Assembly: GCF_022539315.1 (NCBI RefSeq)
Contig: NC_066332.1
Span: 2,127,001-2,191,000 of the forward strand
Origin: Serinus canaria
Taxonomy: Eukaryota > Chordata > Aves > Passeriformes > Fringillidae
DNA: 64,000 nucleotides
Reading direction: 5' to 3'
Shown: positions 36,121 through 47,284 of the stretch, piece by piece
Position numbering within the stretch: the stretch's first letter is position 1
How the letters are laid out: each line of letters begins with the position of its first letter
Notes under the pieces: model-generated
The model's database searches: none
What the model was told of the DNA's origin: nothing
The model's input: only the letters and a program-made list of their open reading frames with translations
Position numbers and translations under genes: made by a program

Positions 36121-38195
36121 GTTATTGCCCAGGAAATCTCTACAAAACATCAATTATTGCAGGTTCCACCCCTCTGAAACAGCAGCAATGAGGTTTTTGT
36201 GTCCAAAATGAAACCCAAATGCAGTATTTGGGGGATACATTTGCTATTAGTTCTGAAATAAGCGTGTTTGATTAGCAAAGGCCAAAATCCTGGGCTGCTC
36301 CTCAGGGCTGCACGTGCAGCTCTGCTCCCAGAGCATCCTCAGGCACCGTCACCAAAAGCAGCCAGGACAAGGACAGCCCATCCTCCTGGAACCCAGCAGA
36401 GAATTCCTGGTTTCTGATCTCCTTCCAGGTGTCTTTAACTCAGGCTGCAGGAGGAGGATTTCCTGCCTGATACAGCAGGAATTTACAGCTCATTACCTTT
36501 ACCTAAACATTAATAATGATTTTAGGCCTTTCTGCATTTAAAAGCAAGTGGAGGGAGGAGGCTCACAGTGCTAGTTATGGTGCTGAGCCTGATTTTTGGG
36601 AAGGGAGAGTGATGCAGGCACACTCCATCCTCAGGACTCCCACAGCCCCTCCCGGGGAAGCAGTGACACAGCGCACACTGATGCACTCTGTCTGTAAGAG
36701 GTTTATTCAATTAACAGTTTAAACTTTCCTTCTATTTTGCCATTTGGTGAAGAGGATCCTTATGCATTTAATAGTTTTATGCATTTACCCATTAGGCTTT
36801 GGAGTGGGCTGGGCTGTGCCATTTGGGCAGGGCAGGCAGTGATCCATGGCACGTGGCACGGCCGTTTGCATCTCCCTGACCTCCCCAATCCATCTCCCTG
36901 AAGGTTGCTGTCCATTAATCCCCCAGCAGCTGCTGCTGCAGCCTCTGGAGGTACCAAGGCAGGTAGCCAAGGATTCAGGTAGTTCCCTGCCCAAGGAGCC
37001 CAGGTTGGCAGGTTATTTCCATCAGAACAGAAACTTTAAAGAAAATGAAATATGTTTGTTAACCTAAGGGCTGCTGATCACTTTAAATACTTTAAATTAA
37101 TCCAGCTTCATTTGTTAAAACTAGCATCATCTGCTTAGGGACTAAGGGAACACTGGGAACTCTTCAAAGCAGGAACTGCAGCAAATCTTGCCCTGCTGCC
37201 TCATGCAGGGCTGTCTAAAACTCACTTTGCAGCAATATTCCTGTTCTGTGTTAGTTCTTCTTCATAATCTATTTTAAATTCCTGCCACACAGCCCTGTGG
37301 CACTTTGCTTCCTTCACCTTGCAGATATTTCTGGCCCTGCTGTGTCCATGCAGCAGGTCAAGGATTTATTTATCTGCATCCCAGCTGCTCGAAGGGAGCT
37401 GAGGGCAGGACTGGCTCACAATGCACAGATAAATTCAGGTACTGGCTGTGCAGGTTCTTCCCTCTGTCAGGAGCTTCTCTAAGCCAATATTTTAGATCTG
37501 ATTGGCTTCTGATACAGCCTGAGAATGAAATGTTCCCTCAGGGACTGGTGCCACCTTGTATTTTCCTTTTGTCCCTTGTATTCAGGCTGAAGTTGAAGAA
37601 GAGAAACAAAATCATTAAAATTTGAAGAGTTTTTATATTATACAGGGGCAGCAAGTAGTTCCTTTTATCCCAGTTTTACAGGTGTTATTTGTTTATAAAT
37701 TCTCTGGTAAGGTCAATATGAACAGGGATATCAGAGCATTCAGCTGCCTTTAAAAGTCATGAAAAATCCAGCAAAACTCACTTGAGAGGATGATTTCTAC
37801 ATAATCTCACTGCTTCTGGCACCTTCTCCTGGCAATAATCATCTCCTTGTAATACCTGTGTTAAATTGAGCAGAGTTAATTGATGGAATTCATGGGAATG
37901 TGGGTTTTTCTCTAAAATGCTCTTGTGTGTGAAGCAGCAGCTGACAGGGAAAGGAGGTGGCACATCCATGGGTTTGTGTCAAGAGGCTTGAAAGGATCTC
38001 TGGGGTAGTTCAGCTTCAGAATTAAACCCAGAGGAGCCATCCCTGCCTGCTCGAGTTCTTTCCAGCCAAGTTCAAAAGGCTCAGACCTTCCTTCTAAATC
38101 TGGTGCTGTGCAGAGATTTGGGGTTTAGTCCATGAGGAAGGTGTGGTTCTGCAGGGATTAGTGGGGAATCTTGTGGGAATTCTGATCATCTGCAG
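36121..38195. other. Unique noncoding sequence
   Basis: No gene recognised. Overlapping frames around 36760-37070 and 37297-37625 lie on both strands. 37060-37140 and 37600-37720 are AT-rich. I recognise no transposon. Confidence 0.5.
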
Positions 38196-38295
38196 GTCTT
38201 GCAGCAGCCTGCTCTAGTGGAGGCCATCCCTGCCCATGGACCAGCCATCTCTGAGGTCTTTCCAACCCAAACCATTCCATGGGATTCCAAGCCTC
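38196..38295 (+). mobile_element. CR1 LINE, extreme 3' end
   Basis: Plus-strand tail: TTGCAGCAGCCTGCTCTAGT, GGAGGCCATCCCTGCCCATG, TGAGGTCTTTCCAACCCAAA and CCATTCCATGGGATTCCA at the end. About 100 bp remain, 5'-truncated, with the terminal repeat diverged but recognisable. Confidence 0.9.
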
Positions 38296-38329
38296 GTGTC
38301 CCATCCCAGAGCAGCTCCCCAGAGCCCTC

Positions 38330-38380
38330 TGCTCTGCTCCTCTCTGCTCCTCTCTGCAGCAGGGCTCTCTCTCTCTCAGG
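38330..38380. repeat. CTCTGCTC/CTCT pyrimidine repeat
   Basis: Tandem CTCTGCTCCT units grade into a CTCTCTCTCTC run (about 38369-38378). Simple sequence. Confidence 0.75.
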
Positions 38381-38398
38381 GCTGCTCTGTGCAGGCTC

Positions 38399-38650
38399 CT
38401 CGGTGGCGGACGTGTTCTCTCCAGCCAAACACGACCACCTGCGAGTTTGTGCTGGTGTTAGCATTTTCATCTGCCATTATTCACATCCAGCTGGCTCTCC
38501 CTTTGAAGTCCTTTCCCTGATGTTAAATGTTAACTCTAATTTCTCTTGGCCAAGGGAACAGATAGTGCATTCTTTCCTGTCTGTGTGATAATGGCCACAC
38601 TTGTGCTGGCTGCTCTCGGCCCTTCCCGCCGCTCCGGATCCTCGCTCTCC
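38399..38650. other. Minor CpG clusters
   Basis: Two small CpG groups at 38401-38443 (about five) and 38617-38646 (about five) flank an AT-richer segment with ATTTTCATCTGCC. Possibly regulatory; too small for a CpG island. No gene seen. Confidence 0.25.
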
Positions 38651-39099
38651 TCCAGAAGGAATTTCCAGGCCCAGCTCTTCTGTTTGTCCTGCAGAATAAC
38701 TCAGCTGAGCCCTGAGAACTGTCCCTAAACATCCTTTATCTCATATGGCCAAACCTCTCTTCCAAGACTGGGCTTAGGGTAGAGAAAAATACCAAAATAT
38801 CACATTTAGGGGTGAATTTGGAGCCAGCCCAGGGTGTTTTGGGTTCTTCTCAGATTCATGCAGGCTAATGTTTGGCTTTTTCCAGCTGCACTAGCATTTT
38901 TCTAAACATATTTCAGTGCTTATCCTTGCATTAGGAACAATAGGAATGGAAGGGGGGAGACTTGTGACCATTTGAACTTGAAATCCCCAGAGAGCTTTTT
39001 ATTCTAATAAAACAGCAAAATATTGGATACATGACACCCCTTACATCAAACTCTATCATATTAGGGAAACCTTAGAACTCTGGGCTGCACTCTGGCCTG
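38651..39099. other. Unique noncoding sequence
   Basis: AT-rich, no gene or repeat recognised. Confidence 0.5.
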
Positions 39100-39400
39100 A
39101 TACATTACAATTCATCAGGGATCAGTAGGAGAAATAATTACATCTATTTATTTATTCCACTGTCAGAATGTTGACACTAGTTTTTCATATTGTCTCTGTC
39201 ACGAAGAATCCTAATTAAATAACATGTCAAAGGCATTGATCATACATTTATAAATTTGTTTGATATATCACGGAGGCCTTTTGTTATTAGGAGATATCAC
39301 AAGATTAAAATTAAAGTTTGCCAAGCCATCTAGCTCATTCTACGCGAGCCTTTTTCCTCCTAATTAACCACAGAATTGTGATGGCTTGTCATTCTCATCC
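39100..39400. promoter_or_regulatory. Candidate conserved noncoding block
   Basis: AT-rich, repeat-free, with TAATTAA (39361-39367), CATTGATCATAC, ATATCACGGAGGCC and CTACGCGAGCC. Retained CpGs and homeodomain-type cores in unbroken single-copy DNA make it one of the better candidates. No alignment was possible. Confidence 0.35.
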
Positions 39401-40079
39401 TGCACAAAGTGATCTCTTCCTTTTTATTTCAGCTTCAGGATACCATTTCCCTTCAACCAAAATCTGGCCAGATAAGTACAATTCTATTAAGCTATGAAAT
39501 GAGAGGCTCCTCCTGTATTTTTTTTTTTTTCCATTTTTCTGTCCTAATTCCTCTGCTTAAGAGGTGCTGTCTTATCACAAAGAAGATCAGCTCACCTTCA
39601 GTTCTTGTGCTTTCTGCACAAAACAGGGCAGGAGCTTTGACCACCCCCATTCTTTCCCCTCTTTTTGTAGCTGGGTTTGTACCCAACCCCAATTAGGGTC
39701 CAATTAAATGGCCATAAATCCATGAACATCTTTCCAGCTCCTCCACACTCACCTCTTTAGGAAAAACAGATTTTTAGGAAGGTGACAGGGACCAGAAAAA
39801 TCAGTACTTCAATAGTACAGTTTCTTCTCAAACAAATACAATTTGCAAAGAATCACAAATATAATTTGCAAATTCTCTGTACATTCTACTCGAAAGGATA
39901 AAAATGTCAATAAATAGGCATTTTTTTGTCCCTTTTTGATGTGTTTCCTCCCATTTCCCATAAGAACATAAGCTAGGAGGGTTTTACACAGATTTGGTGG
40001 CAGAACACATGCATTAAGATTAAGTTTCTTTTTCAAATTTGCATTCTTTGCTTTATGTGTTTCCTAAATGGGGCAAGAG
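39401..40079. other. Unique AT-rich noncoding sequence
   Basis: No gene recognised. A T13 run lies at 39518-39530. Near 39838-39869 the words AATTTGCAAA and AATTTGCAAAT recur about 25 bp apart in a short degenerate direct repeat. Confidence 0.5.
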
Positions 40080-40370
40080 GGTTTCTTAGTGTGTCTTAGT
40101 ATTAAAATCTAAAGTAACAGACCTTCATTCTAATGAGCTTTGTAAATCTGACCTAAAAAAGTGTCGCCTGGAGTCTTTGAAATGAGTTTCCTACAACTTC
40201 CTCTGATCTGATTGTGTGTTTTAGGGGAGGTTAAATGGGTTAAGATTCTTAGCTGTCCTAAAGCCATTGGAGTGATTCCTTATTAATCTTTTTCACCCCC
40301 TAAGACATCATCTACAGATCTAGGCGGATTTAGTGCATAAGATAACATAGGCAGCCCTGCCATAACCATC
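40080..40370. promoter_or_regulatory. Candidate conserved noncoding block
   Basis: Repeat-free block with AAAGTGTCGCCTGG, GATCTAGGCGGATTTAG and CATAAGATAACATAGG words; isolated CpGs sit in AT-rich DNA. Function inferred from composition only. Confidence 0.25.
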
Positions 40371-40821
40371 CACACAGCTTCTGAAAGGACAAAAGGGTGA
40401 CAAGAAACTGCAGGAACCCTTCCAAAGGTTCATGTTAACAATACTTTCCCAGTCTTTGCCCTGCCTTCATTCAGGCCTGGCTTGTCACAGAAGGGAAGTT
40501 TTATCGTCACAGGGTAATATCTCTGCAACTTGTGATCTAAATTACAAAGGAGTTTGTTGTGCTCTGTGTCCTGTGGCAAAACTTGTGAGCATAAGATGGG
40601 CTCTGCAGTGAGCCCTGTCCCTGCTGATCACCAAGAGCTCCTTGTTCCTGCAGGAAGGGGCTCGGTGCCCCTGCCAGCAGCTCCTCCTCCCTGCTGCCTC
40701 CCAAAGGGGTTTTCCTCCCAGTCTCCTCTTCCCTGCTCCCTGTCCAGGCTGATGGAGAACTTTTCCAGAGCTTTAACTGAGGGAGAAAAACCCTTGGTTC
40801 TTTTAACCGAGAAATTGGTGC
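40371..40821. other. Unique noncoding sequence
   Basis: No gene recognised. A 95-codon plus frame at 40554-40841 is in GC-rich DNA next to the CR1 and has no recognisable domain. Confidence 0.5.
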
Positions 40822-40958
40822 TGTTCCTGAAAGTGTTTTAGGCCAGGTTGGATGGAGCTTGGAGCAACCTGGTCTAGTGCAAGGTGTCCCTGCCCTGATC
40901 TGGATTAAATCACCTTTAAATGTTCCTTCCAGTCCAAACTATTCTGTGATTCTAAATA
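40822..40958 (+). mobile_element. CR1 LINE, 3' end with terminal motif
   Basis: Plus-strand tail: CTGAAAGTGTTTTAGGCCAG, GTTGGATGGAGCTTGGAGCA, ACCTGGTCTAGTGCAAGGTG, GTTCCTTCCAGTCCAAACTA, then TTCTGTGATTCTAAAT. It carries the 'GAGCAACCTGGTCTAGTG' tail type, unlike the 20470-20655 copy, so at least two CR1 subfamilies are present. Confidence 0.94.
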
Positions 40959-41490
40959 GCAGAAAAAAAGTAAAAAGACAGAGATAGTTTCATTTATCTG
41001 AGTGATTGATGCTTCTGTCTTGGGCATCCTTCGACATCCAGGGCAGTTCAGGGCCTTTGCCTCTGCTGGGAAGGTCATACAGTAGCATTGTAATACTTTT
41101 ACCATAAATATGCTTTTTTTTGGAAGAAAAAAAAATCCAGTTATCCTTTGACATGGCCCATATATTTAAAATGATTCTCTTTTACCCCATTCACATGTTA
41201 TATCTGCATGGCAGCAACAGCATTTTCAGTTCCACACTCTTCTGCTTGAACTTATTTGTTCTTATTCATTTGCTGTGCTAGAAAATGTGAGTGAGGTCTA
41301 TGGCCAGAAGATTTTTATAGGTCTTGTCCAGGGCATAACAGCATTTGGGAACCTTAGGTGTTGTACAAACAGTGGTAATGCAATTTGAGGGATCAGCTGC
41401 CATTTAATCAACGTCAGGAGGTTGTCAATTCCTGCCATGATTTATGGCTGGGGAAATACAGAATGGTTTGTAAAATAACAAGGAGCATCT

Positions 41491-41510
41491 CCCCCCCTCC
41501 CCTCCCCCCC
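41491..41510 (-). repeat. C7-T-C4-T-C7 tract (minus-strand G-quadruplex candidate)
   Basis: Three C runs of 7, 4 and 7 separated by single T. The minus strand is G7-A-G4-A-G7, which can supply four G3 runs with very short loops and is a strong quadruplex candidate. No promoter is visible next to it. Confidence 0.85.
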
Positions 41511-41695
41511 AAATGGGGTGTTTTGAAAACAAAGCAAACTGAAACACAGAACTATTCTGGAAGAATTTTCTCAGCATTTTGAAGTGCTTGCCTTAGCCTT
41601 GAACTCCCTGTTGACATAAGTGTTCCTCAGTCCTTTGCAGGTGCTGCTGTAGTGTCACAGAGCTCTCAGGAACCCATTACAGTCTTTTGGCTTGG

Positions 41696-41725
<30 letters not shown>
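41696..41725. repeat. A-rich tract (A23-G-A6)
   Basis: Homopolymer of 23 A, one G, then six A. No recognised retroelement body precedes it on the plus strand. Confidence 0.97.
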
Positions 41726-41726
<1 letters not shown>

Positions 41727-42625
41727 ACTTTAAAATGGTGAGTGGCTCCTTCAAAGCTGGAGCTCCCTGATAAGGAGCCCAAGTGTGTGGTTTCCATGTG
41801 TCCTAACGCTCTCTGCAGTGTAACACACACCCCGTGGGGCCAGTGCCCCCCACAGCCCCCAGCCCACGGGGTCAGGGCCCTGCCCTCACATCCAGAACAT
41901 CCTTAAGTGCCTGCTTGGCTTCTTCCAGGCTCAGGAGAGCATTTGAGCACAGCTCTTGAAGCAGAGAGGTGCAGTGCTACAGGAGCTCATCCACAAACTC
42001 ACCTGGATGTGGCATTCAGACTTTCCACACTGGGTTTTCTGTCTCTGAAAGGAAATGATTTTATTTTCATGAAAACTCACGATTTTATTTTCTTCCTGTG
42101 CTGCAGATATTGTAGGTTTTTATTTTTATTAAATGGATTCAGGTCACCAAGGCCATCAGCAGCTTGGAAGTGCATGTGCCCATCTTTAGCTGGATCTGGG
42201 AGGAACAGCAGGGAGATTGATGTCACTCTTCTTCCTTAACAATATTCACACCAGAAATTATTAAATTCCTAAATTCCACGTGTATTTGGAAAGCTGTTTG
42301 ACCCATTGGTGGCAGAGGATGAGCAGCTCCCCCTTTTCCAGCAGCTGGGCAGCAAAAGCCATGGCTGGTGGTGAGATCTGCACCTGCCTCCAAAATTCCC
42401 CCCTGCTCCTTCTGGCCCCAGCACACCAGGGAGTTTTGTCTGCATGGAGACCAGCTTTGGAGTCTACAGGGATGTTCCAAACAGGATCTGGGAGAGCTCA
42501 GGAATGCATGCTTTATTTAAAAAAACCCAACACTGGAGGCAGTTTAGGTATTTAGCTCCTGAAGGGTTTTTTGTATCTCTTAATTACTTATAATCTGACT
42601 TTTCTTTCTAATTGAGGCTCCCAGC

Positions 42626-42715
42626 ATCTGTCTAGCTACCAAGAGTCTTAACTACCAATTTACATGGCAGTTGGCACCTGACCTTACATGACACATGTAA
42701 GACTCTTAGACAGAT
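42626..42715. repeat. Split inverted repeat, 18-bp arms with insertions
   Basis: The right arm 42698-42715 (TAAGACTCTTAGACAGAT) is the exact reverse complement of ATCTGTCTA (42626-42634) joined to AGAGTCTTA (42642-42650); a 7-nt insertion (GCTACCA) splits the left arm. A further inner pair, TACATG (42661-42666) and CATGTA (42694-42699), extends the symmetry. CTACCAA occurs twice in the left arm, so a small duplication may have broken an originally longer palindrome. It may be an old MITE-like element or a chance hairpin. Confidence 0.7.
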
Positions 42716-43220
42716 AATCCTGGCTTCTTCTTGAGACTTATGTCGCCATGGAGGGGTCAGGGGTGTGAGACAGCACAGCTTGAGGTGCGAAGTGCCACAG
42801 CAGCTCACACACTTTACCTTGCTGAGTCTGGCAATCCCTTAACAGGCTGATCTGGGCTTTTGCACAGCCAGCCCTCCTGCTTTTGTCCCAGGCAGGCATT
42901 TTTCTGCCTGTCACTTGCAGGCCTTAAAGCAGCAGGTCTGTGTTGGTTCATTTGCAGACATCAGTAGGAACATTTCACACTGAATTCCACCCTGTGGGGC
43001 CGTGTCTAATTGGACAAATTTGAGCAGCAGGCAGGAAAGCCACCACAGCATGGAGCAGTGATATATGGGCACAGGGAAAAGGGTTGGGATCTTAAAGTCA
43101 CAGCTCCTCTGCTCTCCTGCCTGGCTCCCAAAGTGGGAGCAGGGTGGATCTGAAAAGTGAGATTTAACATCCTGTGCTGTCCCCGTGGTGCTCCAGGGTT
43201 TTCCAGAGTGCCTCTCTGTG
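42716..43220. other. Unique noncoding sequence
   Basis: No gene recognised. Minus-strand frames of 73-106 codons over 42911-43231 overlap one another and have no recognisable domain. Confidence 0.5.
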
Positions 43221-43240
43221 CATTCATTCATTCATTCATT
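43221..43240. repeat. (CATT)5 microsatellite
   Basis: Five perfect CATT units directly beside the 3' end of the neighbouring minus-strand CR1. Confidence 0.95.
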
Positions 43241-43247
43241 CAGCTCT

Positions 43248-43405
43248 GAATCCCAGAATTATTGAGGCTGGGAAAGCCCTCCAAGGTTTTGGAATCCAAC
43301 CTGTGACTGATCATCACCTTGTCACTCCTTGGACACCTCCAGGGGTGGGCACTCCACCACCTTCCAATGCCTGAGCACCCTTGCCATGCAGGAAACTCTG
43401 TGAGG
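43248..43405 (-). mobile_element. CR1 LINE, 3' end fragment
   Basis: On the plus strand: AATCCCAGAATTATTGAGGC (reverse of the CR1 terminal region), TGGGAAAGCCCTCCAAGGTT, TTGGACACCTCCAGGGGTGG, GCACTCCACCACCTTCCAAT and CATGCAGGAAACTCTG. Around 158 bp of moderately diverged CR1 tail on the minus strand. The (CATT)5 beside its 3' end may have grown from the CR1 terminal octamer repeat or from target DNA. Confidence 0.87.
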
Positions 43406-44499
43406 AGCAGGAAAAGGGTCAGCACCTTTGGAAGGGACACAGGAACAGCCCAGCTCAACCCCCTGAAGTGAAAACTTTGCTCAGCTTTAAACTGCACAGC
43501 TGCCATCCCCATTAGGGGTTTTTTGGGGGGAATTTCCTGCAATATTACAGCACCAAGGTGGATCAGGGAGGCTGTTATTAGCAGGGAGAAAAGGGGAAAA
43601 AAAGAATTTCAGAACCTTGGCAATGAAAGGGAGTTGAAGGGTTGTTTCTGGTCATAGATGTTTCTTTTCTATTTTATGTTGCTTAAGCATAGTAAATGTC
43701 AGATGGCTGGAGGAGCATGTTTTATTAAAATAAGTGAATTTGGAGGTCAGGAGAGCACTGTGTTGGTAGCCCCGTGCACAGGATGGCTTTGGCTGGGTGA
43801 GGGGCAAGTGGAGGGCTCCATCCCAGTGTACAGGGATCAGTTTGAGAGGGAGAAATAGCCTGAAATCCTGTTTCTGTCTAATTGCTTTGGGGTTTGGTAT
43901 CTCTGCTCAGCCAACAAACAAAAGTGCCATCTAATGACAACTGTGAAAAACATTTTGGAATGAAAAACCAAAGAATATTATGTGATCCCAGTAAAATTGT
44001 TCCTTAGAGTACATTTATATTAGTGACTTTTTGATCTGTTAGAGGTTCCCCACTTGGATTTTGCTTTTTTACAAATCTCTGAGAAACATTGCTCCATATG
44101 CTGATTTTTCACAGATAATGCTAGGGCTGAAAAGGATCTTAATAGGCACAAAAGCCAAGTGTTGAAAGACTTCCCAGAGGATGGCTGTGGTGACAAGTCC
44201 TTCTATTTTGCATCTCTGCCTGACTCTTGAGCCTGCAGAGAACTCGCTGGGTGCAGCTGCTCCAGAGAGAAAGGGGGAAAAAAAAAAAGTGGCTTGGTGG
44301 CTTTCAAAGCATCTGGCCAGAGTTTTATGCTTTTACTACACTCTAGTGATGCTCAGGGGTTGAAAGAAATAGATGCCTTTTGGCTCTTCCTGTGAGTGGA
44401 GGGAGTTGCCACAGCAGCAGAGTCGAGCAGTGTCTCTCACTGCCCTAAAATGCCAAATTATGGGGATGTCATGAAAAGGTCTCTGCCAAATGGCACGGA
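43406..44499. other. Unique noncoding sequence
   Basis: No gene recognised. AT-rich at 43900-44060. An A11 run lies at 44278-44288. Confidence 0.5.
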
Positions 44500-44780
44500 A
44501 GTGATGGCTTCAACAGATAGTAATTATTGTTTTTTTTCTCTGTGATGGATGTCTGTTTATATTTAATGTAGTCACTAGATGAAAATGGAGGTCTTTGCTT
44601 AATCAGATATGGGTTTAGAAACCAAAATTAAGTCATTCATGTGGATATGGTTGAATTTCCTCCTTTCCTTGTGACCTGTTCCTTCAATCCTGTAGCTTAG
44701 ATCCGAGGGTTTGCTTTGCTTAACTTTCCCCAAATTGAAATAAAAAGCAGCTTACTTTAACATATATCATGGGAACACTG
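44500..44780. promoter_or_regulatory. Candidate conserved noncoding block
   Basis: AT-rich, repeat-free, with GATAGTAATTATTG, CTTAATCAGATATGGG, TTAGATCCGAGGG and CTTAACTTTCCCC words. Composition-based call only. Confidence 0.25.
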
Positions 44781-45651
44781 TGGATTTTTCCCCCTCTGGG
44801 CTATTCCAAACAAGCCCCAGGCCCAGCAGTCCTGAAAAGTTGTGTGAAGCTGGAAGTGCAAGATTTAATGCCTTGTAACTTTAGCCTGCCTCCACAGTAA
44901 ATTATGGATGCAGAACGTGTCAGAGAGGCAGATGTGGCAGAGCAGAGGTTGCTGCTGTGGTGGTGAAGGCAGGGGGACCGTGGTGCTGCCCAGGGGGGTG
45001 GCAGAGCCCCCAGCAGGGACTCAGGCTCCCCTCTCTGGTCACATTCCTATGGGAATGCTGCTGCTTCCCTTGGCAGCTGACGGGAGTGTCCCAGTGGAAG
45101 CTCAATCCCTCAGAAGGAGCAGAACACTTCTAAATACTAGAATGGCTTTAAAAACACGTGGAGTGTTGGAGCAGCAGCTGCCAGGGTATGAACAGGAAGG
45201 TCAGGAAAAAACAAGGGTCATAAATACTTCAGGAGCAGTTTTCACCTTGATGGGGAAGGGAGGGTCCTGCTGAGCATCCCTGCATCCTGGCTCCATAATT
45301 CACTTGCCAGCCATCCAGCAGGAGTGGCAGGACTTCTTCTGCCCTCCCCATCCCCTTTTCCCCCTCCTGTGCAGCAGAAAGTTCCTCTCCCATCCCTGCA
45401 GGGAAACTGGTGAGGGTCCCAGCCCTGTGCAAACCCCCTTGAAGCCACGTGCATCCCTCAGCAGCAGCACCAGTCCCTTCCACAGAGCCTTGTAAATATG
45501 AATCCTTGCTCAAGTGCCAAAATTATAATTAAAAAGGTTTTGTCTTTTGGCTTTTGTCTGCATACTTTCCTACCAGTGTCACTTGGCAGGGCCGGGGTGT
45601 CTCTCGCGGTGTAATTGCTGCAGAACATTTCCTTGAAAGAGCAGCAGCACC
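44781..45651. other. Unique noncoding sequence
   Basis: GC-richer DNA with short overlapping frames of up to 121 codons on both strands; no recognisable product. Confidence 0.5.
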
Positions 45652-45706
45652 CCTCCTCCTCCTCCTCCTCCTCCTCCTCCTCCTCCTCCTCCTCCTCCTC
45701 CTCCTC
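45652..45706. repeat. (CTC)18 microsatellite
   Basis: Fifty-five bases of CTC/TCC trinucleotide in perfect register. The minus strand is GAG and gives poly-Glu, plus frames give poly-Ser or poly-Leu; this explains the 228-codon minus frame at 45458-46144 and the 168-codon plus frame at 45615-46121. A pure purine/pyrimidine tract can form triplex DNA. Confidence 0.98.
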
Positions 45707-45918
45707 ACACTTGCATGTGGAAAGCCCCGACTGTTTTATAGGCATTAGTGAGTCCTGCTCTGCACTGCAAGGAGGAATTGTCTGTCTGTGCAGCTGGGAC
45801 AGCTGGGGAGCAGCTCCAGAGCTGGAGGGAGCTGCCCCAGGCTGTGCTCGGGATGCTGCAGCCAGGAGGGAGCTGTGCTTGTGCCTCTTGCAGGGAGCAG
45901 ACACAGGCTGTGACAGGA

Positions 45919-45952
45919 CTGTCTGTCTGTCTGTCTGTCTGGGGGGGGGGGG
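45919..45952. repeat. (CTGT)5 abutting a G12 run
   Basis: A compound simple repeat: CTGT units from 45919 to 45940, immediately followed by twelve G (45941-45952). Confidence 0.97.
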
Positions 45953-47160
45953 TGTTTTCCTTCTCTTCCTCCTCTGTGGGGATCTGTGTGTAGGAAGGGA
46001 CCTGTCTGAGCCTTGCAGCACACAGCTCCAGCTGCCATCCCTCTGCCTCCCTGCCTGTGTCCAGTGGGAAGCTGGGATTGCAGGGATGCCAGGACTTCTT
46101 CTCAGGCATTTAGGTGCTTGAAAAGCCAAAGGGCTCTCGTCCACCCCATTAAAGAGTGCCAGGTAATCCCTTTATGTAGTTAGGGGCATTTCCCTGCCAG
46201 CACATCACCACCTGCACGAGGAGGAGGAGTACAGGTGCCTCTCTGTCATGGCAAGGAGTCCCTTGAGATTCGTTTTTTTTTTTTTTTTTAAGAGCAGTTG
46301 TGGTAATATTAGAATAAGTAAATAAACAGAACAGATCTTTAAAATCAGTTGCAGAATATGCTTTCTATTTTTGGTCAAAACTTTGAAGATCTGGAAATTG
46401 TCCAACTGTTTCGAAATGAAACCTTAAATTAAATCGATGGCGTGGAGGGGTGGTTTCATTTTTTTTTTTTTTTTAATCTTTAGTACCAAGCAAATTAATC
46501 TTGCAGACAGGGGTTACATTTGAGGGAAGAGCAGTGCATGGGCAATTAGGACTTTTTCCCCCTTCAGAGTGCTGAAGCAAAGTTTGGGATAGTGCAGGCT
46601 CAGGTCTTCAGCTGGGCTAAATTAGCCCAGCTCTGCTCAGGCTCCAGCTGTAGGCACATATTACTGCTCCATTGCAGCAGATCTCATTTATGACATGTTT
46701 TTAAAGCAGATCTGTGAAATGATCCAGCTTTAAAAAAATAACACTAATAAGGGTGTAGTTACATGAGCATCTTATCCCACAGCAAAGCCAGTTTAAGAGG
46801 CTCCCAGCCCTTCCCTGACCCTGCCTTCTCCTTCCAACCCCACACTTCATTTCCCCTCAGCTTTGCTGCTGCAACTTTTTGGTGTTTGTGGCTTTGGGTT
46901 GGGTTTTTTTCGTGTTTGTTGCATTGTTTCAGTGATGAAGTAGGAGATGGAGCCCGTGGTGTGGTGCAGCAGAGGGGGGGCAAGGGGCAGGGTGGCAAGG
47001 GATGCAGCAGGGGCAGTTTGTCCCATAAACTCAGGAGCCAGAATGGTGTTCCTGCAGCTGCCACTGAACCCAAGTGACCTCTGAAGAGCCAGGCAGATGA
47101 GCAGCTGAGTGGGCACTGCTGGCACTGCCTGGGGCAGGGCTGGGGGCTCACACCCCACCA
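45953..47160. other. Unique sequence with T homopolymers
   Basis: No gene recognised. T17 lies at 46273-46289 and T16 at 46459-46474. The segment 46470-46750 is AT-rich and unbroken. Frames of 104-130 codons in 46759-47167 occur on both strands. Confidence 0.5.
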
Positions 47161-47284
47161 GAATCACTGAAAGGTTTCAGTGCAAGGGACTTCTAAAGGC
47201 TCCTGCATGACCAGGCTGCTCAGAGCCTCATCCAGGCTGGCATTTCCAGGGATGGGGCACCTTCCACCTCCTTGGGTATCCTGA
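47161..47284 (-). mobile_element. CR1 LINE, diverged 3' end fragment
   Basis: The plus strand begins GAATCACTGAAAGGTTTCAG and continues CAAGGGACTTCTAAAGGCTC, CCAGGCTGCTCAGAGCCTCA, TCCAGGCTGGCATTTCCAGG and GATGGGGCACCTTCCACCTC, the minus-strand CR1 tail in the expected order but with many substitutions. Probably an older copy than the 11640-11860 one. Confidence 0.83.

Larger units (their letters stand above)
40959..42625. other. Unique noncoding sequence
   Basis: No gene recognised. It holds a C-rich tract (41491-41510), an A-rich tract (41696-41725) and AT-rich DNA at 41090-41300. ATTTTATTTTC occurs twice near 42057 and 42082, separated by about 25 bp. Minus-strand frames around 42223-42480 have no recognisable product. 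Confidence 0.5.

Noticed and set aside
41696..41725. Processed-pseudogene tail
   Set aside because: No recognisable coding or SINE sequence immediately upstream of the A tract on the plus strand.
45458..46144. 228-codon minus-strand frame with poly-Glu
   Set aside because: Created by the (CTC)18 microsatellite and low-complexity flank.
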